Positions 42,552-50,848 of a stretch of DNA of 64,000 nucleotides are shown in pieces. Location of the stretch: contig CAXUDB010000001.1 in NCBI GenBank assembly GCA_964249755.1, forward strand, positions 186,001-250,000, read 5' to 3'. Both the position numbers and the translations under genes were made by a program. Source of the stretch: Ilyomonas sp964249755 (GTDB lineage Bacteria > Bacteroidota > Bacteroidia > Chitinophagales > Chitinophagaceae). Numbering within the stretch: position 1 is the first letter of the stretch; the number at the start of each line of letters is the position of its first letter. The notes under the pieces were generated by a model. That model searched no databases and had not been told where the DNA came from. It saw nothing but the letters and a program-made list of their open reading frames with translations.

Positions 42552-44411
42552 TTAATTTCCGGGTATTGTTATTTTGTTATTTACACGGTTGATATCCGCC
42601 AATCGCCCGCTTGGGTCAAGCTCTACTTCTTTAATATCTTTTACGTCTTTACCAATTGTAAAACTGTATTCCCGTTGTGTCCACTTCCATTCCTCATGCG
42701 GAATAAAAGGTGTTGCATCTTCTGCTTTCTTCGCGCCATACATCAGGTTCATAGGGATGTAATGCATTTCTTTCGAACCGTCTTTATACGTTACTAACAC
42801 GTCCACCGGCATCGGCATATCGCCGATTCGTTTAACAGATAACAGAGCTTTGCCATCTGCGGTTGTAATATCGCCTAAGGCATAATCAACCGTTTTCGTC
42901 GTGTACACCCAATACTCTTTATACCATTGCAGTTCGATGCCACTTACCTTCTCTGCCACGCGGATAAAATCGTTCGGGTTGGGGTGTTTAAAATGCCATT
43001 CGTTATAGTATTCCAGTAGTATTTGATCCAATGTTTGCGAACCCACAATATAGCCCAACTGCGCCATGAACACGGCCCCTTTGGAATAAGCCGCGTTTGA
43101 GTAAGCATAGTTGGTTTCGTAGTGATCGGAGTGTGTGCTCATCGGTTCTTCCAAACCACTTTTTGCCAGTTTGATATAACCATTGTAAGCATTGGTAAAC
43201 GGGAAGCCAGCGCCGCCATGCAGGTAATTGCTTATCCGTAGTTCGGCACAGGTAGTAAAGCCTTCATCCATCCAAGGGTAGAGGCTTTCATTGGTTCCCA
43301 TCATGCCCTGGTACCAGCTGTGCATCCATTCGTGAATGGCAGTGCCGATGCTGGCATTCTTAATCAATGTTGCCATTGGATATTCCATGCCGCCATCGCC
43401 GCCCTGGATGAAGGAGTAATTAGGGTAAGGATAAGCACCAAATGTTTTGGCTATGTAGGGATAAGCTAACTGTACCGTATCAGCCAGCCTCTGCCATTTG
43501 CTTTCCAATGAATCTACTTTTTTGTACACGATATACAGCAAAGGTCCGTTGGTGGTTTTGCGTTTGACCACATGATAAGCCGTATCGGCTGCCCACACAA
43601 AATCGTGTACATTCTGCGCTGCAAATTTCCAGGTAAGATTACGGTCGATGGTCGACGGTCGACTGTTGACCGAACCATACCCATGGCCTACTTCGTCTGC
43701 ATTCTGTATCGTGCCGCTACCGGCAAGCGTATAGTTTTTATCTATGGTGATGTTTACGTTATAATCGCCCCATACGCCATAAAATTCACGCGCGATGTAT
43801 GGGTTGGCATTCCAGCCCTGGTAATCGTATTCCACCATCTTTGGATACCACTGGCTCATGCTGTAGCGGATGCCTTCTGCATTGTCTCTGCCGCTGCGGC
43901 GTACCTGTATAGGCACCTGCGCATTGAAAGCAACATCCAGCGCCACTTTGCTATGAGGAAGGATGGGCGAAGACAGCTTTACTTCCAATATCGTTTCGTG
44001 GTAAATGAGCGTTTGCGAAGCGCCATTTATTTTGATGGAGGTTACGCTGTCCCAACCTATCTGGTCAGGTGTAAGATGACTGATTCTATCCTTTACCCGG
44101 TCATCCCAATCCCGCACTTCGGCACCGCGCTTATCTACACCCAACACGCGCTGACCTAACTCAATACTGCGCTGATCCATCATACTATTGGGCTGAAACG
44201 CATTCCAGTACAGGTGAAAGAAAACACGGCTTAGCGTGTTGGGCGAATTATTCTCGTACACAATCTTCTCAGTGCCGGTAAAGCGGTTTGTTTGCACGTT
44301 CATCTGCACATCTATGTTGTACTTTATCCGCTGCTGCCAGCGGTCGGGCTGAGCGAAGGAAAGAAGAGACAACAACAAACCGGCAGCTATAAAAAAGGTC
44401 CTTTTGTTCAT
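42552..44411 (-). CDS. M1 family metallopeptidase (aminopeptidase N-like), secreted
   Basis: A 619-residue zinc aminopeptidase with signal peptide (MNKRTFFIAAGLLLSLLSFA). The N-terminal beta-saddle domain (about 25-250) is followed by the thermolysin-like domain: exopeptidase motif GGMEYP (near 340), zinc motif HEWMHSWYQ (His358, Glu359, His362) and the third ligand Glu after the normal 18-residue gap in WMDEGFTTCAE. The C-terminal part YWVYTTKTVDYALGDI is usual for Bacteroidota members. An unusual loop, GSVNSRPSTIDRNL near residue 247-260, is encoded by a palindromic repeat (43642-43672). The promoter-like TATTTTTA lies 5 bases before the ATG on the minus strand. Confidence 0.93.
   Translation of the reverse strand: MNKRTFFIAAGLLLSLLSFAQPDRWQQRIKYNIDVQMNVQTNRFTGTEKIVYENNSPNTLSRVFFHLYWNAFQPNSMMDQRSIELGQRVLGVDKRGAEVRDWDDRVKDRISHLTPDQIGWDSVTSIKINGASQTLIYHETILEVKLSSPILPHSKVALDVAFNAQVPIQVRRSGRDNAEGIRYSMSQWYPKMVEYDYQGWNANPYIAREFYGVWGDYNVNITIDKNYTLAGSGTIQNADEVGHGYGSVNSRPSTIDRNLTWKFAAQNVHDFVWAADTAYHVVKRKTTNGPLLYIVYKKVDSLESKWQRLADTVQLAYPYIAKTFGAYPYPNYSFIQGGDGGMEYPMATLIKNASIGTAIHEWMHSWYQGMMGTNESLYPWMDEGFTTCAELRISNYLHGGAGFPFTNAYNGYIKLAKSGLEEPMSTHSDHYETNYAYSNAAYSKGAVFMAQLGYIVGSQTLDQILLEYYNEWHFKHPNPNDFIRVAEKVSGIELQWYKEYWVYTTKTVDYALGDITTADGKALLSVKRIGDMPMPVDVLVTYKDGSKEMHYIPMNLMYGAKKAEDATPFIPHEEWKWTQREYSFTIGKDVKDIKEVELDPSGRLADINRVNNKITIPGN
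43642..43672. repeat. GTCGAC-type palindromic repeat inside the M1 peptidase gene
   Basis: CGGTCGATGGTCGACGGTCG followed by ACTGTTGACCG is an in-frame tandem/palindromic repeat of GGTCGAC units. It encodes the loop V-N-S-R-P-S-T-I-D-R just before a conserved strand. Related units lie at 315-341 (intergenic) and 9904-9929 (tilS). Confidence 0.6.
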
Positions 44412-44430
44412 GCGCTAAAAATATAGGAAG

Positions 44431-44463
44431 CGAATAAAAAAAGCCCCGGCAATTCGGGGCTTT
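44431..44463 (-). terminator. Terminator of the PepSY-like gene
   Basis: AAAGCCCCG (44440-44448) and CGGGGCTTT (44455-44463) form a 9-bp GC-rich stem with a 6-base loop. On the minus strand it is followed by TTTTTTATT, ending the gene whose stop is at 44485. Confidence 0.88.
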
Positions 44464-44484
44464 GTGTTTAAAAAAAGGTAATTG

Positions 44485-44943
44485 TTATAAAGTCAAGGCT
44501 TCTTTTTCCAGCTTGCCTGAGGGTGCGAAGAACAGGTACTTCTTCTGCACACCATCCACTTTATCAACATATACTCTGTACTGGGTGCTTTTATCGTCTT
44601 TTGTAACGATGGTTACCACGTCGCCGGGTTTCCAGTCGTTGGCAGAGCCATATTTACTCTTGCTCAAACCATCTTTAATGGCAGTCGGCGCATCTGAAAA
44701 AGCAATGGCTTTTTCGGTTTTCTTCCACTCGCCTTTGCTGTTATAATCTACCGTCATATTGCTGCCATCCTGCTTGAACTGTACTTCAAAAAATGCCACC
44801 CGGTCTTTCCACTCAACATCGGTAGCATTGGGGAATTTGGCTTTAAATGCATTGGTTACTTCGGCGGGCACTTTACGAATTTGTGCCTGCAATGCACCTG
44901 CGATAGAAAGGCTTATCAGCAGGGCAAAAACAACTTTTTTCAT
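44485..44943 (-). CDS. Periplasmic PepSY-like (beta-lactamase-inhibitor-like) protein
   Basis: A 152-residue exported protein with signal peptide (MKKVVFALLISLSIAGALQA). Two repeats of the PepSY-like fold (PF11396-type) follow: VPAEVTNAFKAKFPNATDVE with WKDRVAFFEVQFKQDGSNMT, then APTAIKDGLSKSKYGSANDW with VTIVTKDDKSTQYRVYVDKV. The pattern V-x-x-x-F-x-x-x-[FY]-P-x-A-x-x-x-x-W is diagnostic. These proteins are small periplasmic folds with no proven activity. It is transcribed in the same direction as the M1 gene but separated from it by its own terminator. Confidence 0.85.
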   Translation of the reverse strand: MKKVVFALLISLSIAGALQAQIRKVPAEVTNAFKAKFPNATDVEWKDRVAFFEVQFKQDGSNMTVDYNSKGEWKKTEKAIAFSDAPTAIKDGLSKSKYGSANDWKPGDVVTIVTKDDKSTQYRVYVDKVDGVQKKYLFFAPSGKLEKEALTL

Positions 44944-45114
44944 GTATGTTATAGTTTTAGAATAATGAGGTAAGAGATTTTTGTGCCAAGGTTTAGAAAG
45001 AGAATGTTAGAAAATGGGGGCGGGCAGCAGCGGTATGGTAGCTGCCGCCGCTTCAAAAACAGAAAGTAAGGATTGCTAAAAGCGCTTGCCTTACTTTGCC
45101 TTAAACAATACAGG

Positions 45115-45765
45115 TTGACGCTTTATTTCATTTCCGGGTTGGGCGCCGATGAGCGCGTGTTTCAAAAGCTGGTGCTGCCGCAGGAGTGGAACCTGAAATA
45201 TATTCAATGGATAGCTGCAACCCCCAGTGAAACGCTTTCTTCTTACTCTAAACGAATTTCGGCAGGCATTGATACAAGCGATGAATTTGTGCTTATCGGC
45301 TTATCGTTTGGCGGCATCATTGCCGTTGAGTTAAGTAAACTGATGAAGCCGAAACTAACCGTTCTTATTTCCAGCATCAGCACAAAAAACGAATTGCCGC
45401 GCCTGCTTTCCATCATCGCCCAACTAAAATTAGATGTGCTTACGCCGGCATCGTGGTACAAAGCGCCCAACAGTTTCCTGTACTGGTTTTTCGGTGCCCG
45501 CGCTTCTGAAGAAAAGCGCCTGTTGAGGCAGAACATTGCGCAAACGCCAGCCCCGTTTATCAAATGGGCCATCCATGAAATTATCAACTGGAAAAACGAG
45601 GCACGTCCCTTTCCCCTCGTTCATATTCACGGCACAAGGGATCATTTGTTTCCTTGTTACAGAACCAGAGCGGATATTAAAATTAAAGGCGGCGGCCACC
45701 TGATGGTGCATGACCGCGCAGCGGAAATGAGCCGGATTTTGACGGAGAAGATTACCGGTGCCTAA
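45115..45765 (+). CDS. Alpha/beta hydrolase
   Basis: A 216-residue compact alpha/beta hydrolase. The TTG at 45115 is chosen over a TTG 42 bases upstream because it begins directly on the first strand (TLYFISGLGADERVFQKL), typical for this family in Bacteroidota, and lies 16 bases after a near-consensus -7 box (TTACTTTG at 45091-45098). The nucleophile elbow is Ser in GLSFGGIIAVEL (about residue 75), the acid is likely Asp in HGTRDHLFP (about 183), and the catalytic His is in GGGHLMVHDRA (about 200). Substrate is unknown; no close partner gene. Confidence 0.82.
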   Translation: MTLYFISGLGADERVFQKLVLPQEWNLKYIQWIAATPSETLSSYSKRISAGIDTSDEFVLIGLSFGGIIAVELSKLMKPKLTVLISSISTKNELPRLLSIIAQLKLDVLTPASWYKAPNSFLYWFFGARASEEKRLLRQNIAQTPAPFIKWAIHEIINWKNEARPFPLVHIHGTRDHLFPCYRTRADIKIKGGGHLMVHDRAAEMSRILTEKITGA

Positions 45766-45797
45766 ACAAAAACAGCAGCTTATAGCAAGCCGCTGTT
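45764..45797 (-). terminator. Probable terminator between bcp and the hydrolase gene
   Basis: AACAGCAGCTT (45771-45781) and AAGCCGCTGTT (45787-45797) pair with one mismatch around a 5-base loop. On the minus strand the stem is followed by TTTGTTTA. It would act downstream of bcp. Confidence 0.5.
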
Positions 45798-45914
45798 CAT
45801 TCAATCTTAGCGAAATAAATACAATAGAAAGTGTAGGAACCGAAAATTGCAATTGTTACCATCAACAAGACGGTTAGACTCTTCGGATTGTTATATTGTA
45901 AAGGATTAATATGC

Positions 45915-46379
45915 TTACTCTCCCCAAGCCTTCAGCACCTGTTCTGTATGGTTTTCTGTATCGGGCTTGTCAATGATTTTCTTAATCTTCCCTTCTTCAT
46001 CTATTAGAAACGTGGTGCGCGTGATGCCCATGAACTTTTTGCCAAACATCTGCTTTTCGCCCCACACGCCATATTGTTGCGAGATCACCTGGTTTTCGTC
46101 TGCCACCAGCGGGAAGGGCAGGTTGAATTTGGTTTCAAATTTTTTATGGCTCTTTACATCATCTGCGCTTACGCCAATTACAGCATAGCCGGCTTTTAAT
46201 AGCTCGGAATAATTATCCCGCAGGTTGCAGGCTTGTGCCGTGCAGCCGGGCGTATCATCTTTCGGGTAGAAATACAGCACCACTTTTTTATCCCGGAACA
46301 TATTGAGCGAAATATCGTTGTCGTTCTGGTCTTTGGCGGCGAAGGCAGGTGCTTTATCGCCTTCTTTTAGTGTAATCAT
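45915..46379 (-). CDS. bcp: Thioredoxin-dependent thiol peroxidase (Bcp/PrxQ)
   Basis: A 154-residue peroxiredoxin that reduces hydroperoxides using thioredoxin. The ATG at 46379 gives MITLKEGDKAPAFAAKDQND. The peroxidatic Cys46 is in PKDDTPGCTAQA and the resolving Cys51 follows five residues later, the PrxQ arrangement. GVSADDVKSHKKFETKFNLP and RTTFLIDEEGKIKKII are usual. It is divergent from atpB, and its perfect -7 box overlaps the shared 119-base control region. Confidence 0.95.
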   Translation of the reverse strand: MITLKEGDKAPAFAAKDQNDNDISLNMFRDKKVVLYFYPKDDTPGCTAQACNLRDNYSELLKAGYAVIGVSADDVKSHKKFETKFNLPFPLVADENQVISQQYGVWGEKQMFGKKFMGITRTTFLIDEEGKIKKIIDKPDTENHTEQVLKAWGE

Positions 46380-46403
46380 AGAAAATATGTTTGGTGAAGA
46401 GGG

Positions 46404-46411
46404 CAAAGCTA
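46404..46411 (-). promoter_or_regulatory. Bacteroidota -7 box for bcp
   Basis: On the minus strand TAGCTTTG matches TAnnTTTG exactly, 24 bases before the bcp ATG. It is about 60 bases from the atpB box in the opposite direction. Confidence 0.6.
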
Positions 46412-46469
46412 CTGCCGCAAATTTGTTTTCATTTTCTATTTTACGGTTCCTTTTTAGGGTGCCGGCCCT

Positions 46470-46477
46470 TATCTTTG
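46470..46477 (+). promoter_or_regulatory. Bacteroidota -7 box for the atp operon
   Basis: TATCTTTG matches TAnnTTTG exactly, 21 bases before the atpB ATG. The leader contains AAAAAGGACAC directly before the ATG, a rare Shine-Dalgarno-like AAGGA for this phylum. Confidence 0.65.
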
Positions 46478-46498
46478 CGCAAAATTGAAAAAGGACAC

Positions 46499-47626
46499 AT
46501 GGGCTTTAAAAGCTTGAAACTCTTACTGGTAGCGGTTTTCAGCGTTTTCTTCTTGCTTGCCTCACACCACTCCTACTCACAGGAAATAAAAGATACCACC
46601 CAAACGGCAAAAGAAGGCACGTTCGACCCGGCTAAAGTGATCATGGAGCACGTGATGGATGCGCATGAGTTTCACTTTTTTTCCTATAAAGGAAGTGATG
46701 GCGAAGAGCACGAGGTGTCTATTCCGTTGCTTGTTATTTTATATTCCAAAGAGCGTGGTTTAACTGCCTTTTCTTACGGACGTTTTCACGATCATGATAG
46801 CCACGGGCTTTATAACGGTTATAAAAATGAAGAAGGTAAGATAGTAGCTGTGGATGCGGCTGGCAAGGCAGATGAGAATGTAAAAGTGTACGATCTCAGT
46901 CTTACGCGCAATGTGGTGCAGATGTTTATTGCGCTTATTCTTTTAGTCTGGATATTGTTAACCGCTGCCAATAAGTATAAAAAGAACGGAACGAATGTAG
47001 CCCCTACAGGTGGTCAGAACATGATTGAAGTGGTGGTAACATTCATTCGTGATGAAGTGGGCAAGCCCAACCTGGGCAAGAAGTATGAAAGATACATGCC
47101 TTACCTGCTGACCGTTTTCTTTTTTATCCTGATTAATAATTTGTTTGGATTAATTCCGGGTACGGCGAACGTAACAGGTAATATTGCCTTTACTTTAGTG
47201 CTGGCTGGTATTTCTTTACTGGTAATCCTGTTCAGCACCAACCGCCATTACTGGGGACATATTTTTTGGCCTCCGGGTGTGCCCATCCTGGTAAAATTTA
47301 TCCTGATTCCTGTAGAATTACTGAGCGTTGTCATTAAGCCTGCCGCTTTAATGATACGTTTGTTCGCCAATATGATTGCGGGTCACATCATCATCACTTG
47401 CTTCATCCTGCTGATATTTATTTTCGGCGGAATGAGCCACGTGGCGGGCTGGGGCTTTGCGCCGGTGTCGATCGCCTTTACTGTTTTTATTTATTTTATC
47501 GAACTCCTGGTGGCATTTATACAGGCTTTCATTTTCACTACCCTTACGGCGGTATTCATTGGTCAGGCATTTGAGGGCGAGCATCATGACGGTCACGATC
47601 ATGCCGATGATATCATCGCTTTATAA
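46499..47626 (+). CDS. atpB: F0F1 ATP synthase subunit a
   Basis: A 375-residue inner-membrane subunit forming the proton half-channels. The ATG at 46499 opens on a signal-like segment (LLLVAVFSVFFLLASHHSYS). A Bacteroidota-specific soluble extension of about 120 residues precedes the conserved core. Membrane motifs include MPYLLTVFFFILINNLFGLI, and IRLFANMIAGHIIITCFILL contains the essential stator arginine. IYFIELLVAFIQAFIFTTLT is the last helix, followed by a His/Asp-rich tail (GEHHDGHDHADD). It leads the operon atpB-E-F-H-A. Confidence 0.96.
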   Translation: MGFKSLKLLLVAVFSVFFLLASHHSYSQEIKDTTQTAKEGTFDPAKVIMEHVMDAHEFHFFSYKGSDGEEHEVSIPLLVILYSKERGLTAFSYGRFHDHDSHGLYNGYKNEEGKIVAVDAAGKADENVKVYDLSLTRNVVQMFIALILLVWILLTAANKYKKNGTNVAPTGGQNMIEVVVTFIRDEVGKPNLGKKYERYMPYLLTVFFFILINNLFGLIPGTANVTGNIAFTLVLAGISLLVILFSTNRHYWGHIFWPPGVPILVKFILIPVELLSVVIKPAALMIRLFANMIAGHIIITCFILLIFIFGGMSHVAGWGFAPVSIAFTVFIYFIELLVAFIQAFIFTTLTAVFIGQAFEGEHHDGHDHADDIIAL

Positions 47627-47662
47627 AAGAATCACTTTTTTCATTCAATAAAAACAACAACT

Positions 47663-47920
47663 ATGTCTTTAATGAGCATTCTGTTGCAAACGAGCACCGA
47701 CTCTCTTGCCCACTTAGGTGGCGCAGTGGGCGCGGGTTTAGCAGCTATCGGCGCCGGTATTGGTATCGGTCAGATTGGTAAGGGCGCGGTAGAAAGCATC
47801 GCCCGCCAGCCTGAAGCAGCTAACGACATTCGTGCAAACATGATCCTGACAGCGGCATTCGTTGAGGGTGTTGCCCTTTTCGCCGTTATCGCAGGTATCC
47901 TTGCTGTACTCAAACCGTAG
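47663..47920 (+). CDS. atpE: F0F1 ATP synthase subunit c
   Basis: An 85-residue hairpin of two membrane helices that forms the rotor ring. Helix 1 is GAVGAGLAAIGAGIGIGQIG, the loop is ARQPEA (the F1-contacting R-Q-P), and helix 2 carries the ion-binding Glu68 in TAAFVEGVALFAVIAGIL. Gly after the Glu rather than Ser/Thr argues for proton rather than sodium coupling. It is followed by a stable hairpin at 47936-47972 before atpF. Confidence 0.97.
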   Translation: MSLMSILLQTSTDSLAHLGGAVGAGLAAIGAGIGIGQIGKGAVESIARQPEAANDIRANMILTAAFVEGVALFAVIAGILAVLKP

Positions 47921-47935
47921 TACACTGTTAACTCT

Positions 47936-47976
47936 TTATTGCACCCAACGCACAGGGCAGCGGGTGCAATAATTTT
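47936..47976 (+). promoter_or_regulatory. Intercistronic hairpin atpE-atpF
   Basis: TTATTGCACCC (47936-47946) and GGGTGCAATAA (47962-47972) pair perfectly over 11 bp with a 15-base loop, followed by TTTTAAG. It could be a leaky terminator or a stabiliser of the atpE 3' end, either of which would raise subunit c relative to the downstream subunits. Confidence 0.65.
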
Positions 47977-48086
47977 AAGCCTTCAGACCTTAAAAGGGTT
48001 ATTGGAAAAGGCTTACAAAATGAAAAGTATATTTAAATTATAAATGGCTTTAAAACTCCCCTTCAGGGGTTGGGGCTTCACTTCTT

Positions 48087-48581
48087 ATGGAACTGTTATT
48101 ACCTGGATTAGGATTACTGATATGGACGCTGGTAGCGTTTATTATTGTTTTGTACATTCTGAAAAAATTTGCGTGGGCGCCAATTTTAAAAGGCCTAAAA
48201 GACAGGGAAACCAATATTGCCAATGCCATCGCTTCTGCTGAGAAAGTAAAAGCAGAAATGGCAGCCATGAAAAATGAAAATGAAGCCATGCTGGTTAAAG
48301 CCCGCGAAGAAAGAGCGGTAATGATTAAAGAGGCAAAAGAAAACGGCGATAGAATGATTGCCGATGCGCAAAAGAAAGCTAAAACGGAGTATGAAAAGAT
48401 TGTAAACGATGCGCAGGCAGCTATAGACCAGCAGAAAAATGCAGCCCTGATTGAAGTAAAAAATCAGGTGGGAAATCTAGTGATAGAGATTGCAGAAAAA
48501 GTGCTTCGCAAACAGCTTGACAACAAGGCACAGCAGGAAGCTTTTATTAAAGAACAGGCAGACGCCGTGAAATTGAATTAG
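48087..48581 (+). CDS. atpF: F0F1 ATP synthase subunit b
   Basis: A 164-residue peripheral-stalk subunit. One N-terminal membrane helix (LLPGLGLLIWTLVAFIIVLY) is followed by APILKGLKDRETNIANAIAS and a long charged coiled coil (alanine, lysine and glutamate rich) to the end. It dimerises and binds delta. The start ATG at 48087 fits the family. A gap of 166 bases with a hairpin separates it from atpE, and about 52 bases with AT-rich repeats from atpH. Confidence 0.95.
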   Translation: MELLLPGLGLLIWTLVAFIIVLYILKKFAWAPILKGLKDRETNIANAIASAEKVKAEMAAMKNENEAMLVKAREERAVMIKEAKENGDRMIADAQKKAKTEYEKIVNDAQAAIDQQKNAALIEVKNQVGNLVIEIAEKVLRKQLDNKAQQEAFIKEQADAVKLN

Positions 48582-48582
48582 A

Positions 48583-48628
48583 AATTATGAATTATGGATG
48601 TCAAATTCATAATTCAACATTCATAATT
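48583..48628. repeat. AATTATGAAT/ATTCATAATT inverted repeats between atpF and atpH
   Basis: AATTATGAAT at 48583-48592 is complementary to ATTCATAATT at 48605-48614 and again at 48619-48628. The gap is only 52 bases, so nearly all of it is repeat. Two alternative hairpins are possible. Confidence 0.5.
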
Positions 48629-48633
48629 AAGAA

Positions 48634-49197
48634 ATGCCCAATCCACGATTAGCAACAAGATATGCCAAGAGCCTGATAGGGCTTGCACAGGAACGCGGTG
48701 AACTGGAAACGGTTTACAACGATATGCTGTTTCTGCAATCTATTTGCAAAAGCAATAAAGATTTTGTGAACCTGCTGCGCAGCCCGGTTATACAGTCGGC
48801 TAAAAAAGAAGCTATTCTCACTGCTATAACCAAAGATAGAATCAGCGGGTTAACGGCCGCCTTTACCAAATTACTTACTGATAAAGGACGTGAAGAAGAC
48901 CTGCCTGAAATTATCGGTGCTTTTGTTACACAATACAATACAATAGAAGGCATCCAGAAAATAAAGCTGACTACCGCAGTGCCGGTAAGCGATACTGTAA
49001 AAAATGAGATTGTAGATAAGGTAAAAGCCGCAACCGGTTTTGATAAAGTGGAAGTGGAAGCTAACGTGAACGAGAACCTGATTGGCGGCTTCGTGCTGGA
49101 ATACAACAACAACCTTGTGGATGCCAGTGTGCTGCGCGATTTGAAAGACATCAAAAAGCAGTTTCAACAAAACGTTTATATCCACAACATTCGATAG
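48634..49197 (+). CDS. atpH: F0F1 ATP synthase subunit delta (OSCP)
   Basis: A 187-residue stator subunit linking subunit b to F1. The N-terminal helical bundle starts NPRLATRYAKSLIGLAQERG and includes LLRSPVIQSAKKEAILTAI. The C-terminal beta-alpha domain has KIKLTTAVPVSDTVKNEIVD and the signature NENLIGGFVLEYNNNLVDAS. Length is standard. It is in the operon between atpF and atpA, 56 bases before atpA. Confidence 0.95.
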   Translation: MPNPRLATRYAKSLIGLAQERGELETVYNDMLFLQSICKSNKDFVNLLRSPVIQSAKKEAILTAITKDRISGLTAAFTKLLTDKGREEDLPEIIGAFVTQYNTIEGIQKIKLTTAVPVSDTVKNEIVDKVKAATGFDKVEVEANVNENLIGGFVLEYNNNLVDASVLRDLKDIKKQFQQNVYIHNIR

Positions 49198-49253
49198 TGC
49201 TCTGTGCAGCCAATAAAAATATTACTTCGTAAATCTTAAATATTCAATAGAAC

Positions 49254-50831
49254 ATGGTAGATATAAAGCCAGATGAAATTTCAGCTATTCTTCGGCAGCA
49301 GCTCAGCAACTTCAATGCAGAAGCTGATCTTGAAGAAGTAGGTACCATTTTACAGGCAGGTGATGGTATTGCCCGCGTGTATGGATTAAACAATGTTCGC
49401 GCAGGTGAACTTGTTGAATTTGAAAACGGCGTAAAAGCAATCGCGCTGAATCTTGAAGAAGACAATGTGGGTGTAGTACTAATGGGCGACCAGGGCGATG
49501 TAAAAGAAGGTGGCAAAGTGCGCCGTACAGGTCAGATTGCATCCATTAAAGTGGGTGAAGGCTTAGTAGGCCGCGTGATTAATACGTTAGGCGATCCGAT
49601 TGATGGCAAAGGCCCGATTAGCGGCGAACTGTTCGAGATGCCACTGGAGCGTAAAGCGCCAGGCGTTATCTTTCGTGAGCCGGTAAAGGAACCCTTGCAA
49701 ACCGGCATCAAAGCGATTGATGCTATGATTCCCGTAGGTCGCGGACAGCGCGAATTGATCATCGGCGACCGTCAAACCGGGAAGACTGCCATTTGCATTG
49801 ATACGATCATTAACCAGAAAGAGTTTTATGAAGCCGGTAAAACCATGTACTGCATTTATGTAGCCATCGGTCAGAAAGCTTCTACGATTGCGGGTATCAT
49901 GAAGACGCTGACAGACAACGGTGCAATGGCTTACACCACCATCGTTGCGGCTTCAGCTTCCGACCCGGCGCCGCAACAGTTCTACGCTCCCTTCGCAGGC
50001 GCTGCCATCGGCGAATTTTTCCGTGATACCGGTCGTCCGGCATTAATTATTTACGACGACTTATCGAAACAGGCCGTTGCTTACCGTGAAGTATCCCTTC
50101 TGCTGCGCCGCCCGCCAGGACGTGAAGCGTACCCCGGTGATGTGTTTTATCTGCATAGCCGTTTATTAGAACGCGCTGCAAAAATCATTAATAACGATGG
50201 GGTAGCTAAGAACATGAACGACCTGCCGGATACTATCAAACACCTTGTAAAAGGTGGTGGAAGTTTAACCGCCTTACCTATAATTGAAACACAGGCTGGT
50301 GACGTATCTGCTTACATTCCTACCAATGTAATTTCGATTACAGATGGACAGATTTTCTTAGAAAATAATTTATTTAATGCAGGTATTCGCCCGGCTATCA
50401 ACGTGGGTACTTCTGTAAGCCGTGTGGGTGGTAATGCGCAGATCAAGTCTATGAAAAAAGTAGCCGGTACACTGAAGCTTGACCAGGCACAGTACCGCGA
50501 ACTGGAAGCTTTCTCCAAGTTTGGTGGCGACCTTGATGCCGCAACCAAATTTGTAATTGACAAAGGCGCACGTAATGTGGAAATCTTGAAACAGCCACAA
50601 TATTCGCCTGTATCGGTAGAAAAACAGGTAGCGATTATTTACCTCGGTACGCAAGGTTTGCTACGCGATGTAGCGCTGAATAAAGTGAAAGCGTTTGAAG
50701 AACATTTCTTACTGGAAATGCAGAACAAATATCCAAACGTATTAGCTGAGTTTAAGAAAGGCAACCTGCCGGATGATGGCGTGAAGCAAATGGTGGAGCT
50801 GGCTAAGGGATTGACTCCGCAGTATAAATAA
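49254..50831 (+). CDS. atpA: F0F1 ATP synthase subunit alpha
   Basis: A 525-residue noncatalytic nucleotide-binding subunit of F1. Features are VYGLNNVRAGELVEFENGVK in the N-terminal barrel, P-loop GDRQTGKTA near residue 171, LIIYDDLSKQAVAYREVSLL and RRPPGREAYPGDVFYLHSRL in the core, and the arginine-finger region PAINVGTSVSRVGGNAQIKS. It is intact. A perfect terminator follows 17 bases after its stop, so the gamma subunit gene, which usually comes next in related genomes, is not in this operon. Confidence 0.98.
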   Translation: MVDIKPDEISAILRQQLSNFNAEADLEEVGTILQAGDGIARVYGLNNVRAGELVEFENGVKAIALNLEEDNVGVVLMGDQGDVKEGGKVRRTGQIASIKVGEGLVGRVINTLGDPIDGKGPISGELFEMPLERKAPGVIFREPVKEPLQTGIKAIDAMIPVGRGQRELIIGDRQTGKTAICIDTIINQKEFYEAGKTMYCIYVAIGQKASTIAGIMKTLTDNGAMAYTTIVAASASDPAPQQFYAPFAGAAIGEFFRDTGRPALIIYDDLSKQAVAYREVSLLLRRPPGREAYPGDVFYLHSRLLERAAKIINNDGVAKNMNDLPDTIKHLVKGGGSLTALPIIETQAGDVSAYIPTNVISITDGQIFLENNLFNAGIRPAINVGTSVSRVGGNAQIKSMKKVAGTLKLDQAQYRELEAFSKFGGDLDAATKFVIDKGARNVEILKQPQYSPVSVEKQVAIIYLGTQGLLRDVALNKVKAFEEHFLLEMQNKYPNVLAEFKKGNLPDDGVKQMVELAKGLTPQYK

Positions 50832-50848
50832 AAGTGCATTGAGTTATA

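Noticed and set aside
43572..44159. 195-codon plus-strand frame opposite the M1 peptidase gene
   Set aside because: It is an antisense shadow of a strongly supported gene, with no signal, domain or start context.
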